Positions 26,867 through 36,206 are shown, counted from the stretch's first letter. The stretch: DNA of 64,000 nucleotides from Microcystis viridis FACHB-1342 (GCF_014698335.1 NZ_JACJSV010000008.1:26993-90992), one strand, 5' to 3'. Notes: a model not told the origin generated them from the sequence alone. Program-made: numbers and translations.

Positions 26867-27205
26867 TTGGGACTGCCGACTATAATTAAACTTGGAAACA
26901 AAGCAGCAAATGGCTATCAAAAAGATGCGGAAACTTTGGTTAAAATGTCTCCATATATAGATGGAATAGTAGAGGAAAATTATGCCACAGTTATTGTACA
27001 ATGGGCTAATCAAAATCCGAAATTTTTAGTTGCCATTCTTGATCGTCAAAGTCCAACCATTCGCCGAGCAGTTTTATCTTCTCTCGATTTTGGATTAGGG
27101 ACTAACACAAATGAGCGTAAAAACTTGGAAAAATTTATGCAAAATATTTCTCCAAAAAGTTTAACCTACGTTGATTGGTATAGGCGTAATCCTGTTTATC
27201 CTTAG
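26867..27205 (+). pseudogene. Downstream remainder of the SH3-domain gene, or coupled small gene
   Basis: The codon after the TAA at 26864 is TTG, and 112 codons follow in the same frame (LPTIIKLGNKAANGYQKDAE, ending YVDWYRRNPVYP). It looks like a helical repeat-type domain (IVQWANQNPKFLVAILDRQ). No ribosome-binding site of its own is visible, because the preceding bases are coding. I favour a nonsense-interrupted gene. Translation restart after the stop remains possible. Confidence 0.6.
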
Positions 27206-27257
27206 TAGCAAATACAAGATCAATATTATTCTTTTAATTCATTAAGGAGGCTCTTCA

Positions 27258-28181
27258 TTGAAACCTAGCGCAGTCATCAGAACATCAATTATAACTGTCA
27301 TGGGAACTATTTTAGTTGCCTGTGGAGCTTCCCTTGAAGAATATCAGAAGTTTGCCAAATCTGGTCAGGAATACGCCACCGCTCTTGATAGCCTGTTAGT
27401 TATTTCTGGTGATTATTTTGTGGATGCCAGTTCGGAAAATTTGATTGCCAATGATTTACAGGATCAAGATAGAGACAGTAGTAACTATGCTGAGACTACC
27501 AAAGAAGATGATGAGTGGCTCACTTTAATTGCCGAAATGCGTCAACACAATCATCTATTAAAAGAATACTTTTTTGCCTTAGAAGATTTAGCCACTTCTA
27601 CTGCTCCTCAAGAAGCGAGAAAAGCGACTGATAATATTTTTAAACAGTTAAATAGTATCAGTAACATTATTCAGGCTAACCCTAGAGTTGGTTCGATTCC
27701 TGTACCTTCGATTTCCGAGATTATCCTAAGTCAAAAAATCAAGGGTGAACTAAGAAAAGAACTAGAGGCAAGGAAGGAAGCAATTTATCGAGAAATTGCT
27801 ATACAGGAAGCTTTACTGAAACTGCTTACCAGTCAGATTAAAACTGATTTAAAGGATATTCAAAACCTCAAAGATGAGCGCTCTGTTTTACCCGCATTTG
27901 CTGCTGAACAACCAATTGAAAAACCCGATGATTGGATAATTAGACGCAGACAAATTAGAACGATGACTCTCTCAGTTCAAGGTTTAGATGACGCAACTAA
28001 AGCAACAGAATCTTTTAAGGAGTCTTTTAAATTGCTCTTGGAAGATAGATTTACTATCGGACGTGCCAATGCTTTATTATCTGAGATCGAATCTCTCATC
28101 AACATATCGGAAGATTTAAAAAGATCAATCAACCAAAACAAGACTACCACAGGAGTAAAAGACAATGACCACAAATACTGA
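27258..28181 (+). CDS. Probable lipoprotein with coiled-coil body
   Basis: 307 residues starting at a TTG (27258) with a strong AAGGAGG sequence 7 bases upstream (27244-27250). Residues 1-22 form a lipoprotein signal peptide with lipobox VACG, so Cys22 should be lipidated. The rest is highly charged and predicted helical, including a long coiled-coil-like segment (about 155-205, IKGELRKELEARKEAIYREI). I recognise no family. The 3' end overlaps the next gene by 17 bp, so the two are translationally linked. As part of the wall-related island, a scaffold or anchor role is a guess. Confidence 0.78.
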   Translation: MKPSAVIRTSIITVMGTILVACGASLEEYQKFAKSGQEYATALDSLLVISGDYFVDASSENLIANDLQDQDRDSSNYAETTKEDDEWLTLIAEMRQHNHLLKEYFFALEDLATSTAPQEARKATDNIFKQLNSISNIIQANPRVGSIPVPSISEIILSQKIKGELRKELEARKEAIYREIAIQEALLKLLTSQIKTDLKDIQNLKDERSVLPAFAAEQPIEKPDDWIIRRRQIRTMTLSVQGLDDATKATESFKESFKLLLEDRFTIGRANALLSEIESLINISEDLKRSINQNKTTTGVKDNDHKY

Positions 28182-28515
28182 TACACAAAAATTACTTGAG
28201 GCACTGCAAGAATTTCTCGATGAAATTAGTGCAATTCAAAATCAATTGACCATTCCTGGTATTCTGGGTAAGTTTCCTGATGATGACCAAAAAAGGCAAT
28301 TTAAGCAGTTTCGTACAGAGTGGAAAAGACTTGTTAATAAAACTCGTATCAATATTGCTAGTGTTTTAGTTAGTGAACTAAAAGCTAATGAAATTGAACT
28401 ACATGAAGGAATAGATGCTATCAATAAAGAAATAAAAAAACTTGATGATACGGTTGGTTTTCTAAACCTTTTGGGTAGAACAATCGAAATCCTTGGCAGA
28501 ATTATTAAACTTTAG
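28165..28515 (+). CDS. Small helical protein of unknown function
   Basis: 116 residues, unrecognised. It is mostly amphipathic helix (LLEALQEFLDEISAIQNQL, then HEGIDAINKEIKKLDDTV) with a short hydrophobic C-terminus (FLNLLGRTIEILGRIIKL) that could sit on a membrane. Its ATG lies inside the 3' end of the lipoprotein gene (17-bp overlap), with AGGAG about 14 bases upstream, so it is made from the same transcript. A partner of the lipoprotein is likely on layout alone. Confidence 0.7.
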   Translation: MTTNTDTQKLLEALQEFLDEISAIQNQLTIPGILGKFPDDDQKRQFKQFRTEWKRLVNKTRINIASVLVSELKANEIELHEGIDAINKEIKKLDDTVGFLNLLGRTIEILGRIIKL

Positions 28516-28765
28516 TTTATGTCACTGCTTTTTGTAATAGTTCGCCAATTCAAAAAAGATAGCAAAAACAGTTGTTATTTGATATAATTTTAGAAAGTCT
28601 TGGTACTCTAATTATGACACTCGAAAATTTTTTTAACCTAGAAGGAATTAGTTATTCAAATTAATCCTTTCTCAGATTATTTCTAGTCATTTTTTGTCCT
28701 TTTATCTTTTATTGCCTATAATTTTCTTAATCCTCACTTTTTCAGTTAATAAGGAGAAGACAATC

Positions 28766-29743
28766 ATGCAACCTCTGAACTTTTCTATTATCCAAGAAAT
28801 CAAACATCAAGGAATTTGTGATGCTTCTGCAGCCACTGCTTTAGGAGAAAATAAATTTGTTATTGGTAATGATGAGGCAGATGTAGAATTAGGTAATATT
28901 CTCTGGATTTATTCCTCTCAAGAGTCGGGAAAAGCGCTGGAAACCATTGACATTAATGGTTGGCTAAAAAACAATCCTAAAAATAGAGAAATCGACTTAG
29001 AAGGGGTAACTGTGCTAAATGACATAATCTATTGGATTACTTCCCACGGTCGCAATAAAAATGCTGAACAAAAACTCCCTCGTCATCAATTTTTTGCTAG
29101 TAAAATTACCGATGACGGCTCTAGTATAGTTCAAGTGGGTGAGTCTTATACTCAGTTAGTATTGCGCGATATTATCGAAGACTCTCAATTGGCTAAAATA
29201 TTTGATTTCAAAACAGCAGAAACCAAAGCTCCCAAAGCTGAAGGAGGATTAAATATTGAAGGTTTAACGGCAACTCCAGACGGAAATATCTTAATCGGTT
29301 TTCGTAATCCTGTCCCCAACGGTAAAGCTCTTTTATTACCCCTAAAAAATCCCAAGAGTTTAGTTACTAATTCAACCACGGCTAAAGCTGAATTTGGTGA
29401 TCCTATCCTGCTAGATTTGGGAGGATTAGGAATTCGTAGCCTTGAATTTTGGCCAGCTTTAGAAGTATATTTAATTATTGCCGGAGAATTTCATGGAGGC
29501 GATCAATTTGTTTTCTATACTTGGTCAGGAAAAAAAGAAGATGCACCGGAAAAGATAGAATCACTGCAATTCCCTGACGGGTTTCGTCCAGAAGCTTTGT
29601 TGTTTTATCCCCATTTCCCAGATCGCTTTCAGATTTTAAGCGATGATGGTACAATCGAGCGAGTTGGTAATACTCCCTGTAAAAATACCGATAAAAATAA
29701 TCCCGAAAAATATTTCCGCAGTATTTGGGTAAAAGTTAATTAA
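28766..29743 (+). CDS. DUF3616 domain-containing protein
   Basis: 325 residues. The sequence has the beta-propeller-like pattern of DUF3616 proteins: CDASAATALGENKFVIGNDE at the start, IDLEGVTVLNDIIYWITSHG, then LNIEGLTATPDGNILIGFRN, GIRSLEFW and PEALLFYP. The function of the family is unknown. The ATG at 28766 follows AAGGAGAAGACAATC, a good ribosome-binding site, so I prefer it over a TTG 24 codons upstream that would add a hydrophobic leader. The leader AGGAGAAGACAATC plus ATG is identical to that of the unrelated-looking gene starting at 40181. It is the last gene of the island and is followed by a terminator. Confidence 0.82.
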   Translation: MQPLNFSIIQEIKHQGICDASAATALGENKFVIGNDEADVELGNILWIYSSQESGKALETIDINGWLKNNPKNREIDLEGVTVLNDIIYWITSHGRNKNAEQKLPRHQFFASKITDDGSSIVQVGESYTQLVLRDIIEDSQLAKIFDFKTAETKAPKAEGGLNIEGLTATPDGNILIGFRNPVPNGKALLLPLKNPKSLVTNSTTAKAEFGDPILLDLGGLGIRSLEFWPALEVYLIIAGEFHGGDQFVFYTWSGKKEDAPEKIESLQFPDGFRPEALLFYPHFPDRFQILSDDGTIERVGNTPCKNTDKNNPEKYFRSIWVKVN

Positions 29744-30152
29744 TACCAATTCTCACCCATAAAAACTACAGATCGAATTATCGAATTTAAGTTCCCCTTT
29801 TCCCCTTTTTCCCATTTTAAGGGAGACGAAGGCAGAGGGATCAAACTCCTGTAGCCGGATTTTGGGGAATTGCTATAATTAGCCATCCTTCTTAGTGGAA
29901 CCTCAACAAAACCTAGAACAAAAATAGCTTTAAACCCATATAGGGATAAGCTTTAAGCTCAAAAAAACCGTTGATCACGTCTTCTCAATGGTTTTTTATC
30001 CTAGAAGCTCTATTAACCTTTTTCTCTGATCCAGAGGACTTCTGGGTTCGCAAAGGGACAAAAAAGTGTGGAGAATCCTCCCATAATCGCTACAATTTTT
30101 CTAGAGGCTAAGTATTGCCCTCATTTAAGTTCTTTTGTACTCATTAAAAACC
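29744..30152. other. 409-bp intergenic region before the SNF2 gene
   Basis: Apart from the terminator hairpin at 29962-29997 I see only A+T-rich sequence without a convincing gene. The SNF2-SWIM promoter should lie between about 30000 and 30140. Confidence 0.4.
29962..29997 (+). terminator. Rho-independent terminator
   Basis: A 13-bp stem, AAAAAACCGTTGA with TCAATGGTTTTTT (one G-U pair), and a 10-base loop. The A and T arms make it usable from both strands. It separates the wall-related island from the SNF2 gene. Confidence 0.75.
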
Positions 30153-33100
30153 ATGAAAATTCTTCACGGTACTTGGATTCCCCAATCAACGGATGAATTT
30201 ATTCAGAAGGGTAGCTTTTATCTTTGGGGAGAAACTAGCACCCCGAAAAAGAGTCGCACCACTGCCGATAATTATCATCCTTTTCAGTTAAGCAAAGAAG
30301 AATTAACTAGCTTTCTCACTGGAGAGTTAGGAATAGTTCAATCGAATTATAATCCTCTTAGTCGGCAATTTGTCCCCCGCTACTTTCTTTTACCTAGTCA
30401 CGAGAATCAACCTTTACCCTCCTTAGAATTACTGCGTTATCTAGAAAAAGAACCCCCAGAAAATAGCCAATGGCAATCTTGGCAAATTGATTGTTATCCC
30501 CTTAATCCTGTACTTAAACTGCTCAATGATCTGCACTTTATCTGTCTTTACAACTCCTCAGAGATTCAGTTAGGTGCAGATCTACTTTTTTGGTATCACT
30601 ACAGTCAAGCTTTTAAAGAAATAATTCTCAAAGATAACTATATTCCTGCCTTTAAATATCGAGAATTAACCACAAATAACAAGAAAACCGCTAACTTTGC
30701 CATCTACCCTCTTTGGGAAATTATATCAGCAACCTACGAAACCAATCTCGATCGCTATCTCGAATATCTTCCCCGCATTTGTCTTGCTGGTGCTGAAAAT
30801 CCCCATGCTTCACCACAATTATACGACCCCAACACCCTACTCCGGCACTTCTCGGAATGTCTCCTCAATGAAATTGTCACTAATACGGCAATTCCTGCCA
30901 GTTTTGAGAAAAAAATTAGCGAGACAATTATAGGTGATTGCTTCTCTGTGACTAAGACTGCTGGATTTCTGCAAACCGCTGCCGCTTTAGAAAAATATCA
31001 ACAGTGGCAAACTTGGAGACAGCAATTACTAGGAGACCAAAATATATCTAATTTTACCCTGGGTTTTAAACTAACCGAGGCCCCAGAAAATAATATTGAA
31101 CAGTGGCAAATTACTTTTATCCTCATCTCTAAACAAGACCCCTCCCTGCGATTAGAATTAGAAGAATATTGGTATGCAGTACCCGAAACTAGGACAAGCA
31201 TACGAGCGCATTTTGGTCAAGATTTAGACAAAAATATTTTACTAAGTTTGGGTTATGCTGCCCGTATTTATCCCCCCATTTGGCAAGGATTAGAAACGGA
31301 TAAACCGACGGGATTTTCTCTCAACCTTACAGAAGCTTTTACTTTCTTAAAAGAAACTGCTTGGATTTTAGAAGATGCGGGATATAAGGTAATTATTCCC
31401 GCTTGGTGGACTCCCCAAGGTCGTCAACGGGCCAAAGTTCGGCTAAAAACTACTTCTAAATCGGGGAAATCTACCCCCGTTAGTAAAGGGATTTTTAGCC
31501 TCGAAAACATCATTGAATATCAATATGAATTAGCCATCGGTGAAGAAACTATTACCCAAGAGGAATGGCAACAATTAATTAACACCAAAACACCCTTAGT
31601 TAAATTTCGAGGCCAATGGGTAGAATTAGAACAAAATAAAATGCAGCAAATGCTGGATTTTTGGCAGAAATATCAGCAGGAAAATCCTGAGATGAATCTG
31701 ATTGAGTTAATGAAAAAAGCTGCCGAATATCCAGAGGAGATTATTGTTGAAACCGATGATTTTTTAGGTTCTATGCTAGAGAAATTACAAAATCCTAGTC
31801 AACTAGAACCGATCGAAAATCCTCCCCAATTACAAGGAACGCTGCGGGAGTACCAAAAGCGCGGAGTTGCCTGGATTCAATACCTGGAACAATTGGGTTT
31901 AAATGGTTGTCTTGCTGACGATATGGGACTGGGGAAAACCCTACAAGTAATTGCTAGATTGATTGGGGAAAGAGAGGGAGATAATAATGTTTTACCAACT
32001 CTGCTAGTTGCACCCACTTCCGTGGTCGGAAATTGGGCAAAAGAAATTGAAAAATTTGCCCCCCATCTTCAGGTTTTAATTCACCATGGTAGTAAGCGCT
32101 ATCAAGATGAGAACGAATTTCAGACAGTAGCTAGTCAAAAGGATATCGTCATTACTTCTTTTACCTTAGTTCGCAAGGATTTGAAATTATTTAACTCGCA
32201 ATCCTGGCAACGTTTAGTAATTGATGAAGCACAAAATATCAAAAATCCTAAAGCGGCACAAACTAAAGCAATCTTGAGTTTATCTGCACAACATCGTCTC
32301 GCATTAACGGGAACTCCAGTAGAAAATAGACTGCTTGATTTATGGTCAATTTTTAACTTCCTTAACCCTGGTTATTTAGGTAAAGAAACTCAATTTCGTA
32401 AAGCTTTTGAAGTGCCAATCCAAAAACAAAATGATCGTCTCCAGTCCACGGTTCTCAAAAAATTAGTGGAACCTTTTATTCTGCGTCGGGTAAAAACCGA
32501 TAAGCAGATAATTAAAGATTTGCCTGACAAAGTGGAAAACAAACAGTATTGTAATTTAACTAAAGAACAAGCTTCTCTCTACGAAGTTGTTATCAAAGAA
32601 GTGGAAAAACAATTAGAAGAAGCGGAGGGAATAAAACGCAAAGGATTAATTTTATCTACCCTGATGCGCTTGAAACAAATTTGTAATCATCCCCGTCAAT
32701 TTTTACAGGATAACAGTGCTTTTACCCCTGAGCGATCGCATAAGTTAGAGCGTTTGGGAGAAATGCTAGAAGAAGTAATTTTAGAGGGAGATAGTCTGCT
32801 AATTTTCACTCAATTTACTGAAATCGGTGACTCCTTACAAAAGTACCTCAAACAAACTTTTCGCTATAATACTTATTATCTTCACGGGGGGACTTCTCAA
32901 CCAAAACGAGAACAAATGATCGAAGAATTTCAACATCCTGAAACAGAACCTTCCGTATTTATTTTATCCCTAAAAGCTGGGGGAGTGGGGATTACTTTAA
33001 CCAAAGCAAATCATGTTTTTCATTTCGATCGTTGGTGGAATCCTGCGGTGGAAAATCAAGCAACCGATCGCGCTTTTAGAATTGGTCAACAAAAAAATGT

Positions 33101-33275
33101 TTTCGTGCATAAATTTGTCACATTGGGAACCTTAGAGGAAAGAATTGATGAAATGATCGAGGAAAAGAAAAAGGTAGCTAATGCTATTGTTAGTAATGAT
33201 GAATCCTGGTTAACGGAATTAGATAACGAAAGTTTTCGTCAGTTAATCGCATTGAATAAACAGACAATTATTTAA
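30153..33275 (+). CDS. SNF2-family DEAD/DEAH-box helicase
   Basis: 1040 residues from the ATG at 30153 (MKILHGTWIPQ, the usual start in cyanobacterial homologues). Residues 1-420 are a family-specific N-terminal region; about 420-540 match the SNF2-associated domain. The helicase core follows: motif I DDMGLGKTLQVIA, motif II IDEAQNIKN, motif III LTGTPVENR, then the C-terminal RecA-like lobe with YYLHGGTSQPKREQM, LKAGGVGITLT and the arginine-finger motif DRAFRIGQ. Such proteins remodel protein-DNA complexes. It is followed 13 bp later by a SWIM zinc-finger gene, a conserved pairing that suggests a joint DNA-repair or transcription role. Confidence 0.94.
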   Translation: MKILHGTWIPQSTDEFIQKGSFYLWGETSTPKKSRTTADNYHPFQLSKEELTSFLTGELGIVQSNYNPLSRQFVPRYFLLPSHENQPLPSLELLRYLEKEPPENSQWQSWQIDCYPLNPVLKLLNDLHFICLYNSSEIQLGADLLFWYHYSQAFKEIILKDNYIPAFKYRELTTNNKKTANFAIYPLWEIISATYETNLDRYLEYLPRICLAGAENPHASPQLYDPNTLLRHFSECLLNEIVTNTAIPASFEKKISETIIGDCFSVTKTAGFLQTAAALEKYQQWQTWRQQLLGDQNISNFTLGFKLTEAPENNIEQWQITFILISKQDPSLRLELEEYWYAVPETRTSIRAHFGQDLDKNILLSLGYAARIYPPIWQGLETDKPTGFSLNLTEAFTFLKETAWILEDAGYKVIIPAWWTPQGRQRAKVRLKTTSKSGKSTPVSKGIFSLENIIEYQYELAIGEETITQEEWQQLINTKTPLVKFRGQWVELEQNKMQQMLDFWQKYQQENPEMNLIELMKKAAEYPEEIIVETDDFLGSMLEKLQNPSQLEPIENPPQLQGTLREYQKRGVAWIQYLEQLGLNGCLADDMGLGKTLQVIARLIGEREGDNNVLPTLLVAPTSVVGNWAKEIEKFAPHLQVLIHHGSKRYQDENEFQTVASQKDIVITSFTLVRKDLKLFNSQSWQRLVIDEAQNIKNPKAAQTKAILSLSAQHRLALTGTPVENRLLDLWSIFNFLNPGYLGKETQFRKAFEVPIQKQNDRLQSTVLKKLVEPFILRRVKTDKQIIKDLPDKVENKQYCNLTKEQASLYEVVIKEVEKQLEEAEGIKRKGLILSTLMRLKQICNHPRQFLQDNSAFTPERSHKLERLGEMLEEVILEGDSLLIFTQFTEIGDSLQKYLKQTFRYNTYYLHGGTSQPKREQMIEEFQHPETEPSVFILSLKAGGVGITLTKANHVFHFDRWWNPAVENQATDRAFRIGQQKNVFVHKFVTLGTLEERIDEMIEEKKKVANAIVSNDESWLTELDNESFRQLIALNKQTII

Positions 33276-33288
33276 TCGAGGTAAACCT

Positions 33289-34128
33289 ATGAATAAATTT
33301 AGTAAAACTTGGTGGGGACAACGCTTTATAGAAACATTAGAGGAATTTACCGACTCAGCGCGTTTGAGTCGAGGACGTTCCTACGCTAAAAATGATAAAG
33401 TCAAGAATTACGAAATTGACGGTAATTTAATTACTGCTCAGGTGCGAGGTTCCATTAATCCCTACTTTGGGGTTTACAAAGAACCTTTGTATAAGGTGAG
33501 TATCGAGATTAAACCAATTACTAAAGCAGAGTGGTCACAAGCTTTATACAATCTTGGTTCAAGAGCGAGTATGATCTCTAAACTGCTGCTGAAAGAAGTT
33601 CCCGATAATATTGATGAAGCATTTAGCGATCTGAATCTGCACTTATTACCCCACAGTCAAAAGGATTTTATCACCAATTGTTCCTGTCCCGATTGGGAAA
33701 ATCCCTGTAAACATATTGCTGGAGTTTATTACCTCGTTGCTTCCCAATTAGATCAGGATCCTTTCCTCTTATTTGAATTACGGGGTATCTCTCGTCAAAA
33801 ATTACTGCAAGAGTTAGCAAAAACTCCTCTCGGTAAGTTGCTTTCCTCCTCCATCCAAGAGGAAAAAATTCCTCTTAACCCCGGGACTTCCTATCACACT
33901 AAACCCGAAACTATACCAGCAGCACAAACAATTGATCTCAAAGAATTTTGGCACTCTCATCACCGTTTACCAGAAAATCCTCAGTTAGTTAAATCCGCAA
34001 CTATTCCCGCAATTGTCATTAAAAAAGCTGGTGATTATCCTGCATTTTGGGATAAGGATACCTCCTTTATCGAGGTAATGGAAGAAATGTATCAACGGGT
34101 ACGCAATAAAAATGCAGGGATACTTTAA
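33289..34128 (+). CDS. SWIM zinc-finger family protein
   Basis: 279 residues. The SWIM motif CxCx6CxH is complete: Cys131, Cys133, Cys140 and His142 (NCSCPDWENPCKHIAG). SWIM fingers bind DNA or proteins and occur with SNF2 ATPases in bacteria. The N-terminal part begins with the usual TWWGQRFIETLE. It is 13 bp after the SNF2 gene and certainly co-transcribed. Its 3' half is partly duplicated as a decayed copy at 36082-36206, on the far side of the ATPase-nuclease pair. Confidence 0.92.
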   Translation: MNKFSKTWWGQRFIETLEEFTDSARLSRGRSYAKNDKVKNYEIDGNLITAQVRGSINPYFGVYKEPLYKVSIEIKPITKAEWSQALYNLGSRASMISKLLLKEVPDNIDEAFSDLNLHLLPHSQKDFITNCSCPDWENPCKHIAGVYYLVASQLDQDPFLLFELRGISRQKLLQELAKTPLGKLLSSSIQEEKIPLNPGTSYHTKPETIPAAQTIDLKEFWHSHHRLPENPQLVKSATIPAIVIKKAGDYPAFWDKDTSFIEVMEEMYQRVRNKNAGIL

Positions 34129-34137
34129 AAAAATATA

Positions 34138-34214
34138 AGTTTTCCTTTTGGGGAGTCAGGAGTCAGTCCCGATGTCAAATTAGGTTACACTTTATCTGGA
34201 TCAGAAACGCTGTA
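34138..34214. repeat. Dispersed 97-bp element, partial copy
   Basis: It starts ten bases after the SWIM stop and matches the element at 17036-17134 and 22000-22235 over TTCCTTTTGGGGAGTC to AGAAACGCTGTA. It keeps the uninterrupted AAATTAGGTTACAC that serves as target in the nested copy. It marks the left edge of the ATPase-nuclease cassette. Confidence 0.8.
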
Positions 34215-34353
34215 GCTAAATTGCTGACTTTTTGACTTAGGTATCTATCCATAGGAGGGTAGATTAGAATAAACAGGTTAACAACTGACAGTAATTGAAA
34301 ATCTACCCCTAACCTGCTAGTATTGTTATGAGACTGGACATAAGAGAGATACA

Positions 34354-35625
34354 ATGGAATCCTTAATTATTGAAAATTTTCTGATTATTAAGTATGCGGA
34401 AATAGAGATAAAAAAAATTAATGTTATCATCGGTGAACAGTCCACTGGTAAAAGTATTATTGCTAAATTAGTTTTTTTATTTCAGACATTTTTGTTTTAT
34501 CAAGTTAAATTATTAGTCACTCATCTTCAAGATCAGCAAGGACTCAAAAGGCACCTACAGAAGCGATTTGAGGAATTATTTCCTAAATACGCATGGAAAG
34601 AGCAAGTATTTAAAATAGTTTATCGTTTGGATGACATGAACTTTTTGATTGAAAGATATAAGGACAAATCTGGCTATTTTAAACTACAATTTACCTATTC
34701 AGATAATTTTAAAAAGTTTTACAATACAACAATTAGACAAGTGAGTAAAATTGCCAAAAGCAATAACAAAGTCACTCAAGATATTTATTCAGATATGAAT
34801 GATTGTGTGGCCAAAAATATTGCTGATTTTTTTCAAGACAATGAAAAAATTTTTTCTACAAAGATTTTATTTGTACCAGCTAGTCGCACTCTTTTTGTTA
34901 AATACTTTACCAATAATATTTTTTCCTTTTTGGCCAATAATTTTGATCTTGATCCTCTGATTATCAACTTTGGCTCTAATTATGAAAATGCTCAACGCCT
35001 ATACAGAATAATTAATGAATCAGAAAGTTTATTCCAAGATAAAAAAGATGATAAAAAACTTTATAATCAAATTAAATTAATTAGCGAAAAGATTCTATCA
35101 GGCAGCTATGCGCGCGTGAAAGATCAAGATTGGCTTTTTCATGCCGATGGGAGAAAGATTAACTTAATTGATGCTTCAAGCGGACAGCAAGAAGCTTTAC
35201 CAATGTTATTAATTCTCTTAGTTTTCTCGTTTTTTCCTGATTCCGAATCCAACCAATTTTTTATTGAGGAACCCGAAACCCATCTTTTTCCCTCCGCTCA
35301 AAGAGATATGGTAGAACTATTTACCTTACTTTATGCTAATAAAAATTGTCGTTTCTTTCTCACTACCCATAGTCCCTACATTCTCACAGCTTTGAATAAT
35401 AAAATCATGGCGGCTAACGTTGAGCCTGTCAAAGCGGAAAAATCTTTAGGTTATAAAAATACTATTCAATTTCAAGATGTGTCAGCCTACACAATTAGCA
35501 ACGGACAAACTCAAAGTATCTTAGATACAGAGGTGAACTTGATTGGTATCAATAACCTCGATGCTGTCTCCGATGAACTTAGTCAAGAGTTTGAAGAAAT
35601 TTTAGAAAGAAAGGCTCAACAATAA
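34354..35625 (+). CDS. AAA_15/OLD-like ATPase without nuclease domain
   Basis: 423 residues, an SMC/ABC-like ATPase of the AAA_15 group. Walker A is GEQSTGKS (residues 27-34), an ABC-signature-like SSGQQE lies at 275-280, and Walker B plus the hallmark EEPETHLFP occupies 305-313, followed by the H-loop TTHSPYIL. The middle (40-270) is helical and family-specific. OLD and GajA proteins of this type carry a C-terminal TOPRIM nuclease; here the chain ends about 70 residues after the H-loop, so the nuclease is missing and may be supplied by the next gene. Stop and next start overlap (TAATG). The DNA is more A+T-rich than the neighbouring core genes. Confidence 0.87.
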   Translation: MESLIIENFLIIKYAEIEIKKINVIIGEQSTGKSIIAKLVFLFQTFLFYQVKLLVTHLQDQQGLKRHLQKRFEELFPKYAWKEQVFKIVYRLDDMNFLIERYKDKSGYFKLQFTYSDNFKKFYNTTIRQVSKIAKSNNKVTQDIYSDMNDCVAKNIADFFQDNEKIFSTKILFVPASRTLFVKYFTNNIFSFLANNFDLDPLIINFGSNYENAQRLYRIINESESLFQDKKDDKKLYNQIKLISEKILSGSYARVKDQDWLFHADGRKINLIDASSGQQEALPMLLILLVFSFFPDSESNQFFIEEPETHLFPSAQRDMVELFTLLYANKNCRFFLTTHSPYILTALNNKIMAANVEPVKAEKSLGYKNTIQFQDVSAYTISNGQTQSILDTEVNLIGINNLDAVSDELSQEFEEILERKAQQ

Positions 35626-36050
35626 TGGATATTAGTCACTGTTCTGAATGCAATAATAATAAAATAGTCAAAGTTAAAGAAAATGGGAAAGAATTCATCG
35701 TCAATAATAATAGTCAGAAATTAATTACTAAGATAAAAATAGATAATTGTTTAATCATCGAGGGAAAAAGATGCGACTGGCTGTTAGAAATTGATAGTCC
35801 CTGTAGCTTGGCTCTTTATATTGAACTCAAGGGTAAAAATATTGAACAAGCTTATGATCAATTATTGTCAACTCTAAATCATTCTTACTTACAAGAAAGA
35901 CATAAAAAATCTAAAAAAGAATGCTATATTGTCGCTTCTAGAGTACCAAAAGCTGGAACCAATGTTCAGGTTTATCAAGCAAGATTAAAGCAATCTCATC
36001 CCGAAGTTAGTTTAAAAGTCAAGTCGATGAAAGCTGAAATCACTATTTAG
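35625..36050 (+). CDS. Small PD-(D/E)XK-nuclease-like partner protein
   Basis: 141 residues, no family name known to me. A likely restriction-endonuclease-like core is visible: Asp51 (RCDWLLEI) and, 16 residues later, Glu67-x-Lys69 (YIELKG), followed by a helix with Gln and Tyr (IEQAYDQLLS). A CxxC pair (Cys6, Cys9) sits at the N-terminus. The last base of the ATPase stop codon is the first base of this ATG, so the two are translationally coupled and probably made in fixed ratio. A nuclease effector driven by the ATPase is my inference. An RNA or DNA target cannot be told from sequence. Confidence 0.75.
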   Translation: MDISHCSECNNNKIVKVKENGKEFIVNNNSQKLITKIKIDNCLIIEGKRCDWLLEIDSPCSLALYIELKGKNIEQAYDQLLSTLNHSYLQERHKKSKKECYIVASRVPKAGTNVQVYQARLKQSHPEVSLKVKSMKAEITI

Positions 36051-36081
36051 GTTTTTCCCTCAGAAAAAAGCTGAACTAATT

Positions 36082-36206
36082 ATTCCTGTCCCGATTGACA
36101 AAATCCCTGTAAATATATTGCTGGAGTTTATTACTTCGTTGCTTCCCAATTAAATATGGAAGAAATGTATCAACGAGTACGCAATAAAAACGCTGGTATG
36201 TTATAA
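36082..36206 (+). pseudogene. Decayed second copy of the SWIM gene 3' end
   Basis: Bases 36082-36151 correspond to the SWIM-finger coding DNA near 33680-33751 (TTCCTGTCCCGATTG shared, several mismatches, one creating a TGA), and 36156-36206 match the last 51 bases of the intact gene (34078-34128) with the same length and a stop. About 325 bases between the two parts are deleted. It is non-functional. It brackets the ATPase-nuclease pair together with the intact gene. Confidence 0.88.
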
